Assembly (NCBI RefSeq): GCF_018263855.1
Contig: NZ_CP073318.1
Span: 10,850,001-10,914,000, forward strand
Length of the DNA: 64,000 nt
Source of the DNA: Kutzneria sp. CA-103260
GTDB taxonomy: Bacteria > Actinomycetota > Actinomycetes > Mycobacteriales > Pseudonocardiaceae
Direction: 5' to 3'
Below the pieces are notes generated by a model. That model did no database searches. It was not told the DNA's origin and was given only the letters and a program-made list of their open reading frames with translations. Of the stretch, positions 53,817-60,351 are shown piece after piece. Numbering within the stretch: position 1 is the stretch's first letter; each line of letters begins with the position of its first letter. Position numbers and translations under genes: made by a program.

Positions 53817-55099
53817 TGCTCGACCTCACGGGGGTGACCGTCACCGGGTCCGATCCCGTGCTGCCCGGCCGGTTCAAGGTGGGGGAGTTGGCGGCGACCT
53901 GCGTCGGCGCCACCACCTTGGCCGCCGCCGGGCTGCTGCGGGAACGGTCCGGTGTGGACAGTGCCGTCGCCGTGGACGTCCGGGCGGCGGCCGTCGCCTT
54001 TCGCAGCGAGCGGCACCTGCGGGTCAACGGCCTGGTTTCCGGCGACATGTCGCCGCTGTCCGGCGACTACGAGGCCGCCGACGGCTGGGTCCGTCTCCAG
54101 TGCAACTATCCGCACCTGCGACGGGCCGCCGTGGATGCCTTGGGGGCCTTGGATTCTCGCGAATCCGTGGCCGAACGGATCCGCTCGTTGGCCGCCGTCG
54201 ATGTGGAAAGCCTTGTGCAGCAAGGCGGTGGGGCCGCCGGCGCGTTGCGGGCCCGGGAGCAGTGGCTCGCTCATCCCCAGGCTCGGTTGCTGGAGCGGCT
54301 GCCCGTCGTTCAGTTGGAACGCTTTGCCGACGCGCCAACGGTTGTGCTGCCGTCTGCCGCTCGCCCCCTGTCGGGCGTCCGGGTCCTCGACCTGACCCAC
54401 GTCATCGCCGGTCCCGTGTGCGGTCGAACCCTGGCCGCACACGGGGCTGACGTCCTGCACGTCGCCGCCGCGCACCGCCCGGTGATGGCGGCGACGCTGC
54501 GGGACACTTCGTTCGGCAAACGCTCGTGCTGGCTGGACCTTCGGATTGCCGAGGACCGCCGGCGGCTGCGGGAGTTGGTCGCCGAGGCCGATGTGTTCGT
54601 GCAGTCCTACCGGCACGGTGCCTTGGCCCGTCACGGTTTCGGGCCGGAGGAACTGGCCGCCCTCCGTCCCGGGATCATCGCCGTGGACGTGTCGGCGTAC
54701 GGGACGACCGGTCCGTGGGGTGGCCGGCGCGGCTTCGACAGCCTGGTGCAGATGGTGTCCGGCATCGCCGACGACAACGGCACCCCGCGATCGCTGCCGG
54801 CCCAAGCCCTCGACCACGGCTCGGGCTGGTTGGCGGCCTGGGGCGTGATCACGGCGTTGCGGCGGCGGGCGGTCGATGGCGGCTCGTGGCGGGTCTCGGT
54901 GTCGTTGGCTCGGACGGGGTTGTGGCTGGATTCGTTGGGCCGCACCGCGATTCCGGGCAGCGAGCCCGAGGTGTCGGACCTGCTGACCACCACCGGCGAG
55001 TTCACCCACGTCAAGGTGCCGGGCACGCTCAGCGCCGCGCCGCCATACTGGTCGCACGGCCCACGGACGCCTGGGGGCGATCCAGCCGCCTGGTGGTGA
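53816..55099 (+). CDS. CaiB/BaiF (class III) CoA-transferase family protein with rearranged halves
   Basis: 427 residues. The usual CaiB N-terminal motif (SGVRVLDLTHVIAGPVCGRT) appears only near residue 187. It is preceded by a segment that looks like the C-terminal half of the family: AVAVDVRAAAVAFRSERHLR with the candidate catalytic Asp, then YEAADGWVRLQCNYPHLRRA. A second catalytic-region equivalent, WRVSVSLARTGLWLDSLGRT, near the end lacks that Asp. Thus one full active site may be assembled from non-contiguous halves. It transfers CoA between acids or racemises acyl-CoAs; substrate unknown. Coupled to the patatin gene, suggesting handling of released fatty acids. Confidence 0.75.
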   Translation: MLDLTGVTVTGSDPVLPGRFKVGELAATCVGATTLAAAGLLRERSGVDSAVAVDVRAAAVAFRSERHLRVNGLVSGDMSPLSGDYEAADGWVRLQCNYPHLRRAAVDALGALDSRESVAERIRSLAAVDVESLVQQGGGAAGALRAREQWLAHPQARLLERLPVVQLERFADAPTVVLPSAARPLSGVRVLDLTHVIAGPVCGRTLAAHGADVLHVAAAHRPVMAATLRDTSFGKRSCWLDLRIAEDRRRLRELVAEADVFVQSYRHGALARHGFGPEELAALRPGIIAVDVSAYGTTGPWGGRRGFDSLVQMVSGIADDNGTPRSLPAQALDHGSGWLAAWGVITALRRRAVDGGSWRVSVSLARTGLWLDSLGRTAIPGSEPEVSDLLTTTGEFTHVKVPGTLSAAPPYWSHGPRTPGGDPAAWW

Positions 55100-55211
55100 C
55101 CGCGGCAACTCTTGTCAGGCGATTGTCAGCTTCCTGTCCAGGGAAGGTCAGCGCGGTTCGGTTCGGTGGACCGTGGCACCGGACGAGACTGACGAACCTG
55201 ATGGGAGCGGC

Positions 55212-55862
55212 ATGGCGGCCGAGGACGCCGAGGTTGTTCTGAGCGCTGCTCGTGATCGGCTGCGCGGCCTGGTGATCGACGTGACGCCGGCCTTCGGCTA
55301 CACCGTGAGTTTCGCCCTCACGCACCGGATCGGCATCGCGCTGCCGATCGCGCTGGCCGTAGGCATCGGGGTCGCGGCCTATCGGCTGGCGCGCCGCGAA
55401 TCCGTATGGCGGGCCCTGACGGTCATCGGCGTGGTCGGCGTCGCGGGGGCGCTGGCCGCCGGCACCGACCAGGCTGTCAACTTCTATCTGCCCGGCCTCA
55501 CGGTGGAAAGCCTGATGGCCGTGGTGACGCCGGTGCTGTTGCTGCTCGGCTGGCCGCTGCTGGGCCTGGTGATGGCGATGGTCACCGGCGAGGGCACCGG
55601 GTGGCGCCGGTGCGCGGTGCGCCGCCGGGCGTTCACCCTGGGCACCCTGGCCGCATACGGGTTGAGCCTGGTGCTGCTGACGATCCGGCTCTCGCTGTTC
55701 CTGTCCGGCCAGACCGTCGCCCTGGGCACGGTGGACGTGCTCGGACCTTTCGTGCAGGCGCTCGGCATGCTGATCGGCTGGCGCGTCTATCGCCGCGCGG
55801 TCGGCCCGCACCGGTGCGAAACACCTTCGGGGCAAGGAGAAACCGCGGCTACCGACCGGTGA
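55212..55862 (+). CDS. DUF3159-like membrane protein, second copy
   Basis: 216 residues with about six hydrophobic segments. PAFGYTVSFALTHRIGIALP and RLARRESVWRALTVIGVVGV resemble the DUF3159 protein at 13557 in topology and in the R-R-E-P/S motif after the second helix. Function unknown. The ATG at 55212 has GGGAG upstream; a GTG 39 nt earlier is possible. The 3' end overlaps the convergent GntR gene by 14 nt. Probably a paralogue rather than the conserved block member. Confidence 0.75.
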   Translation: MAAEDAEVVLSAARDRLRGLVIDVTPAFGYTVSFALTHRIGIALPIALAVGIGVAAYRLARRESVWRALTVIGVVGVAGALAAGTDQAVNFYLPGLTVESLMAVVTPVLLLLGWPLLGLVMAMVTGEGTGWRRCAVRRRAFTLGTLAAYGLSLVLLTIRLSLFLSGQTVALGTVDVLGPFVQALGMLIGWRVYRRAVGPHRCETPSGQGETAATDR

Positions 55863-56493
55863 GCAGCTGGTCGCGGACGCGGTCCAGATGGGTGGCCATG
55901 ACCTGGGCGGCGCGGTCGCCGTCGTGGTCGGTGAGGGCCTCGATGAGGGTGTCGTGGTCGTCCATGGAGGCCCGCTCGTGGGAGAAGGCGACCTCCTTGG
56001 CCGCGCGCAGCAGGATCACCCGCTGCTGGGCGAGACGGACCTGCTCGGCGACCAGGGGGCTGCGGGCGGCGTCGAGCAGCGCCTTGTGGAAGGCGAGATC
56101 GAGCCGGTACGGGAACTCGCCGGTGGTGAAGGCGGCCCGGGACGCGGCGCTGACCTCCCGCATCCGCGTCAGGTCGGCGTCGGTGCGACGCTCGGCGGCC
56201 AGCCGGGCGGCGGCGCACTCCAGGGCGGAGCGGAGCTCGAACAGGGCGTGCACGCCGGTGTCGTCGGTGACGGGGACGTGCGCGCCGCGGTTGGGCGTGA
56301 GAACCAGCAGACCCTCACTGGCCAGGTGCCGGATGGCTTCCCGCAGCGGGCCGCGGCTGATGCCGAGCCGCTGGGCCAGGCCGACCTCGTTGACCCGCTC
56401 CCCGGCGGCGATCTCGCCGGTCAGCACCAGCTCGCGCAGCAGCGTCACGGTTTGGCCGGCCAAGCTGGTGTGCACGGGCAGCTCGACGCTCAT
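55849..56493 (-). CDS. GntR-family regulator (FCD/FadR subfamily)
   Basis: 214 residues. The N-terminal winged helix has VNEVGLAQRLGISRGPLREA and IRHLASEGLLVLTPNRGAHV. The C-terminal all-helical FCD domain provides metal-binding Asp/His candidates in LDLAFHKALLDAARS and the late HLDRVR. Ligands of this class are small carboxylic acids or amino acids. It is divergent from the asparaginase gene with a perfect palindrome between, so it likely regulates that gene and itself. The start MSVELPVHTSL is preferred over a GTG 12 codons upstream, which falls within the operator region. Confidence 0.88.
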   Translation of the reverse strand: MSVELPVHTSLAGQTVTLLRELVLTGEIAAGERVNEVGLAQRLGISRGPLREAIRHLASEGLLVLTPNRGAHVPVTDDTGVHALFELRSALECAAARLAAERRTDADLTRMREVSAASRAAFTTGEFPYRLDLAFHKALLDAARSPLVAEQVRLAQQRVILLRAAKEVAFSHERASMDDHDTLIEALTDHDGDRAAQVMATHLDRVRDQLLTGR

Positions 56494-56535
56494 GTGATGA
56501 ACATCCGCCTTTACAACGCCCACGAGCAAGTTGTT

Positions 56536-56549
56536 AACTGTCGACAGTT
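56536..56549. promoter_or_regulatory. Probable GntR operator
   Basis: AACTGTCGACAGTT is a perfect 14-bp palindrome between the divergent GntR and asparaginase genes, 43 bp from each start codon roughly. A further half, CAGTTGCTGTC, follows. It resembles operators of FadR-type GntR proteins in being a short dyad with a central purine/pyrimidine step. Confidence 0.65.
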
Positions 56550-56579
56550 GTCAGTTGCTGTCGAGTTGAGGAGGCCGGT

Positions 56580-57533
56580 ATGCACGAGCTCGTCGCGGAG
56601 GTGTGGCGGGGTGACTTCCTCGAATCGGTGCACCACGGCTCGGTCGTCGCGGTCAACAGCGACGGCAAGCAGGTGTTCGGCGTCGGGCAGCCCGACGACC
56701 TGACCTTCCCGCGCTCGTCCAACAAGCCGTTCCAGGCGCTGGCCATGGTGCGCGCCGGTCTCGACCTCGACGGTGAGCTGCTGGCCCTGGCCTGCGCCAG
56801 CCACTCCGGCGAGCCGTTCCACATCGACGGCGTGCGCCGCATCCTGGCCGGCGCCGGCCTCACCGAGCACGACCTGCAGTGCACCGCCGACCTGCCGCTG
56901 GGTGAGCAGGCCCAGCACGACGTGCTCGCCGCCGGCGGCGGCAAGGCCCCGATCTACATGAACTGCTCCGGCAAGCACGCGGCGATGCTCGCGACCTGCG
57001 TCGCCAACGGCTGGCCGACGGAGAACTACCTGGATGCCGACCACCCCCTCCAGTTGGCCGCCCGCGCCGCCCTGGAGGACTTGGCCGGCGAGCCCGTGGG
57101 CGCCACCGGCGTCGACGGCTGCGGGGCCCCGCTGTTCGCGATCTCGCTGAGCGGCCTGGCCCGCGCGTTCGGCCGGCTTGCCGCCGCCCCTGCTGGCACT
57201 CCCGAGCATCGCGTCGCCCGCGCGATGAGCCAGCACCCCGAGTGGGTCGGCGGCACCGGCCGTGACGTCACCGAGCTGATGCGCGGCCTGCCCGGCGCGG
57301 TCGCCAAGGACGGCGCCGAGGGCGTCTACGGCATCGGCCTGCCGGACGGCTCGGCGGTCGCCGTCAAGATCGCCGACGGGTCGAGCCGGGCCCGGCCGGT
57401 GGTGCTGGTCGCCGCGCTGCGCCGGCTGGGCGTGGACGTCGCCGCGGTCGCCGCGGTGGCCGATGTCCCCGTGCTCGGGCACGGCGTGCGTGTGGGTGAG
57501 CTACGTCCCGCTTTCGTAATGGTTTCGGCCTGA
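56580..57533 (+). CDS. Asparaginase II-type L-asparaginase
   Basis: 317 residues, family PF06089 (asparaginase II of Rhizobium type, unrelated to bacterial type I/II AnsA/AnsB). VHHGSVVAVNSDGKQV begins the protein; conserved Ser/Lys segments are FPRSSNKPFQALAM and YMNCSGKHAAMLATC, and VDGCGAPLFAISL follows. It hydrolyses asparagine to aspartate and ammonia in the cytoplasm. GAGGAGG lies 6 nt before the ATG. Under probable control of the divergent GntR regulator; msrB follows after 22 nt. Confidence 0.9.
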   Translation: MHELVAEVWRGDFLESVHHGSVVAVNSDGKQVFGVGQPDDLTFPRSSNKPFQALAMVRAGLDLDGELLALACASHSGEPFHIDGVRRILAGAGLTEHDLQCTADLPLGEQAQHDVLAAGGGKAPIYMNCSGKHAAMLATCVANGWPTENYLDADHPLQLAARAALEDLAGEPVGATGVDGCGAPLFAISLSGLARAFGRLAAAPAGTPEHRVARAMSQHPEWVGGTGRDVTELMRGLPGAVAKDGAEGVYGIGLPDGSAVAVKIADGSSRARPVVLVAALRRLGVDVAAVAAVADVPVLGHGVRVGELRPAFVMVSA

Positions 57534-57555
57534 CCGGATCCATAAACTCTTAGGC

Positions 57556-57987
57556 ATGGAACCAGTCGTCGGAGCCACCCCCAAGGTCGTCAAGTCCGAG
57601 CAGGAATGGCGGGCCGAGCTGACCCCGCAGGAGTACGCCGTTCTGCGCGAGGCCGGCACCGAGCGGCCGTGGGTCGGCGAGTACACCGACACCAAGACCA
57701 CCGGCGTCTACGAGTGCCGCGCCTGCGGGACCGAGCTGTTCCGCAGCGACACCAAGTTCGACTCGCACTGCGGCTGGCCGTCGTTCTTCTCGCCGCTGGC
57801 CGGCGACCGCGTTATCCTGCGCGAGGACCGGACCCTGGGCATGGTGCGCGTCGAGGTCATCTGCGCCACCTGCCACAGCCACCTCGGGCACGTGTTCGAG
57901 GGCGAGGGCTACGCCACCCCGACCGACCAGAGGTATTGCATCAACAGCATTTCTCTTCGCCTCGTCCCCCAGACGGACGAAGCCTGA
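57556..57987 (+). CDS. msrB: Peptide-methionine (R)-S-oxide reductase
   Basis: 143 residues, a normal MsrB. The zinc site is formed by CRAC and CATC, the substrate pocket by GWPSFFSPL and HSHLGHVFEGEG, and the catalytic Cys is in RYCINSISL. It reduces the R epimer of methionine sulfoxide in proteins using thioredoxin. The short gap after the asparaginase gene may mean readthrough, but msrB follows the haem genes in mycobacteria as well, so it is a conserved-block member. Confidence 0.96.
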   Translation: MEPVVGATPKVVKSEQEWRAELTPQEYAVLREAGTERPWVGEYTDTKTTGVYECRACGTELFRSDTKFDSHCGWPSFFSPLAGDRVILREDRTLGMVRVEVICATCHSHLGHVFEGEGYATPTDQRYCINSISLRLVPQTDEA

Positions 57988-58241
57988 CCGACCGACCCTA
58001 AGCCTTCCTCAAGAGGCCTTGTCCGCGCTTTTACGCGCGCCCACCATGATGCGCACCCGATGCCGTGAAAAGGCGGAGGGGCGACGACGTCAACGCCGCC
58101 GACACCTGGGGAGGAGTCGGCGGGACCGGGGGTGTCGCCGGGCTCCGCGGCTGGCTGGGGGTCGGCCGCGGCGCCCGGTGACCTCGGTGCACTACGCATG
58201 TCCGGTGCGTCTCGACCATGGTCGGGGTACGGGGGTGGGGA

Positions 58242-59141
58242 ATGGGCGAACAGCCTTGGGGACTGACCGGTGAGCAGTTCCTGGAATGGTATTTAATCGG
58301 TCTCGGCTGCGCGGTCGCGCTGGCCGTCGTGATCCGATTTCTGCCGAAATTGTCGGCCGGCGCACATCATTTCCTCCGGCCGACAGCGGTGGAGATCGGC
58401 TTTCTCGCCGCCGGCCCGCAGCGGGCGGTCGAGACCGCCGTCGCCGAACTGCTGGCGGCCGGCGCGCTGCGGATCGAGAGCAGCGGCCTGCTGCGCGCCA
58501 CCGGGGCCGCCGCACGGCCCAGCGCGGTCGGCGCCCAGGTCCTGGCGCGGGTGACGACCAGCCACTCGCTCGTCGACATCACCGGCTACCTGCGGACCCG
58601 GCCCGCGCTGGCGAACGCCGGCCACGACCTGGCCGAGCTGGGCCTGATCGTGCGGCCGCACATCGCCGCGCGGTTCCGCTTCGGCTCGACCCTGCCGGTG
58701 CTGCTCGTGCTGCTGATCGGGGTCGTCCGGTGGGGCAACGGCTTCCTCCTTGGCCGGGCCATCGGCCTGCTGACCGTGTCGCTGGTGGGGACGGTCGTGC
58801 TCGTTATCGCCATGCTGAACTTCCGGCGCGGCCGGCACCTGCGCACCTTCGCCGGAGACCGGGCCCTGCGGGAGTTCCGGCGCGCGCCGGTGATCGACGC
58901 CGCCACCGCCGTCGCCCTCCGCGGCGTGCACAAGTACCCGGACCCCCGGATCGCCGTCGCGCTGCAACGGTCCTCGGCACCTCGCCGCCGGCCGAGCCGT
59001 ACCGGCACCGGGACCGGGGCGGCTGCTGGCGGCTTCTTCTTCGGAGGAGGCGGCTGCGGCGGTGGAGGCGGGGGCGGCTGTGGTGGCGGTGGAGGCGGTG
59101 GCTGTGGCGGCGGTGGGGGAGGTGGCGGATGCGGCGGGTGA
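58242..59141 (+). CDS. TIGR04222-type membrane protein with Cys/Gly-rich C-terminal tail
   Basis: 299 residues. A hydrophobic helix near the start (YLIGLGCAVALAVVIRFL) precedes a cytoplasmic domain of the TIGR04222 type (LRPTAVEIGFLAAGPQRAVE). Two further hydrophobic helices near residues 150-190 include TLPVLLVLLIGVVRWG. The last 36 residues are Gly-only except for FFF and four Cys, spaced by 7, 7 and 8 Gly. That tail could be a substrate for the DUF692 enzyme encoded next. The ATG at 58242 has GGTGGGGA upstream. Overlaps the DUF692 gene by 13 nt. Confidence 0.85.
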   Translation: MGEQPWGLTGEQFLEWYLIGLGCAVALAVVIRFLPKLSAGAHHFLRPTAVEIGFLAAGPQRAVETAVAELLAAGALRIESSGLLRATGAAARPSAVGAQVLARVTTSHSLVDITGYLRTRPALANAGHDLAELGLIVRPHIAARFRFGSTLPVLLVLLIGVVRWGNGFLLGRAIGLLTVSLVGTVVLVIAMLNFRRGRHLRTFAGDRALREFRRAPVIDAATAVALRGVHKYPDPRIAVALQRSSAPRRRPSRTGTGTGAAAGGFFFGGGGCGGGGGGGCGGGGGGGCGGGGGGGGCGG

Positions 59142-59944
59142 CCTCGTCCCCGCGACTCGGGGTCGGCATCGGGTGGCGGCCGGAGATCGACCTGACCGTC
59201 GAGCGACTGTCCGATGTGGACTTCGTCGAGGTCGTCGCCGAGAACATCGCCCCCGGTGACCTGCCGGAGTCGTTGCGGCTGCTCAGGGAACGCGGCGTGC
59301 CGGTGCTACCGCACGCCGTGTCCCTGTCGCTCGGTGGGGCCGAGCCGCTGGACATGGCCCGGGTCGCGCACCTGGCCGCCGTCGGGCAGGCGTTGGACGC
59401 GCCGCTGGTCAGCGATCACGTCTGCTTCGTGCGGGCCGGCGGCCTCGATGCCGGGCACCTGATGCCGTTGCCGCGGACGTGGGAGGCCCTCGACGTGCTC
59501 GTGGCCAATGTTCTTGAGGCGCAACAGGAACTGCCGGTGCCGCTGGCGCTGGAGAACGTGGCGGCGCTGATCGACTGGCCCGGCGCGGAGCTGACCGAGG
59601 GCCAGTTCCTGGCCGAGCTGGTCGAGCGCACCGACTGCCGGCTGCTCGTGGACGTCGCCAATCTCCACGCCAACGCGCGGAACATCGGCACCGATCCCGC
59701 CGCGTTCCTGGCCACGCTTCCCTTGGAGCGCCTGGCTTACGTGCATGTCGCCGGCGGCGTCGAACGCGACGGCCTCTACCACGACACCCACGCCCACGCG
59801 ATGCCCGACGCCGTGCTCGACCTGCTCGGAGACCTCTGCGCCCGCGTCGACCCGCCCGGTGTGCTGCTCGAACGGGACGACGACTACCCCTCCGACGAGG
59901 AGCTCGCCGCCGAGCTCGCGGCCGTCCGCGCCGTGCTGGCATGA
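59129..59944 (+). CDS. DUF692 multinuclear non-haem iron oxidase-like enzyme (MNIO, MbnB/BufB type)
   Basis: 271 residues, a TIM-barrel family. RLGVGIGWRPEI begins the fold. Probable iron ligands are spread through DFVEVVAENIAPG, LPHAVSLSLGG, PLVSDHVCFVRAGG, LALENVAALIDW, LLVDVANLHANARN and YVHVAGGVERDGLYHDTHAH, the usual Glu/His/Asp pattern of MNIOs. Known members modify Cys or other residues of ribosomal peptides, often forming thiooxazole or oxazolone groups. The ATG with GGAGG upstream lies inside the tail-coding end of the TIGR04222 gene; a GTG three codons later is possible. ATGA overlap with the next gene. Confidence 0.88.
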   Translation: MRRVTSSPRLGVGIGWRPEIDLTVERLSDVDFVEVVAENIAPGDLPESLRLLRERGVPVLPHAVSLSLGGAEPLDMARVAHLAAVGQALDAPLVSDHVCFVRAGGLDAGHLMPLPRTWEALDVLVANVLEAQQELPVPLALENVAALIDWPGAELTEGQFLAELVERTDCRLLVDVANLHANARNIGTDPAAFLATLPLERLAYVHVAGGVERDGLYHDTHAHAMPDAVLDLLGDLCARVDPPGVLLERDDDYPSDEELAAELAAVRAVLA

Positions 59945-60324
59945 GCAAGCTTGCGAGCGAATCATTCAGCGCAGTGAGCCGCGACCGGCTCGCCGCCCAG
60001 CAGGCCTCGTTGTTGCGGGCCCTGCTGGCCGGCGCGCCCGCGCCCGACGGCTTCGACGACAACCGGATCCGTGCGCAGGCGCATGCCTTGCTGTCCAAGC
60101 GCAGCCGCGTCACCTGGCATCTGCGGCCGGATCTCGCCGCCGAGCTCGGCGACCGGTTCGGTGTGCTGTTCGCCGAGTACGCCGCCGGCCATCCGAAGAC
60201 CGTCGGCCTGCGGGCGCGGCAGGACGCCGAGCAGTTCGGGCTTTGGTTGGTGGCACAGGGACACCTCACGCCGTCGCGTCGCCCGTGGTGGCGATTGACC
60301 GGGCGCCGGGATCGAATAATGTGA
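59941..60324 (+). CDS. DUF2063-like partner protein of the DUF692 enzyme
   Basis: 127 residues. RLAAQQASLLRALLAGAPAP, GFDDNRIRAQAHALLSKRSR and LGDRFGVLFAEYAAGHP follow the pattern of DUF2063/BufC-type N-terminal domains that bind precursor peptides for MNIO enzymes. No Cys residues and no signal peptide. The start overlaps the DUF692 stop (ATGA), a strong sign of a joint complex. Shorter than typical DUF2063 proteins (about 250), consistent with a single domain. The family assignment is by pattern and is less certain than that of DUF692. Confidence 0.7.
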   Translation: MSKLASESFSAVSRDRLAAQQASLLRALLAGAPAPDGFDDNRIRAQAHALLSKRSRVTWHLRPDLAAELGDRFGVLFAEYAAGHPKTVGLRARQDAEQFGLWLVAQGHLTPSRRPWWRLTGRRDRIM

Positions 60325-60351
60325 GGGCATAGATCCGTGCGAGGGGGAGCG

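Noticed and set aside
59034..59141. Gly/Cys-coding stretch as a tandem DNA repeat or assembly artefact
   Set aside because: Codons for Gly vary (GGA, GGC, GGT, GGG) and the Cys spacing is regular, which argues for selection on the protein rather than slippage; the next gene's start lies inside it.
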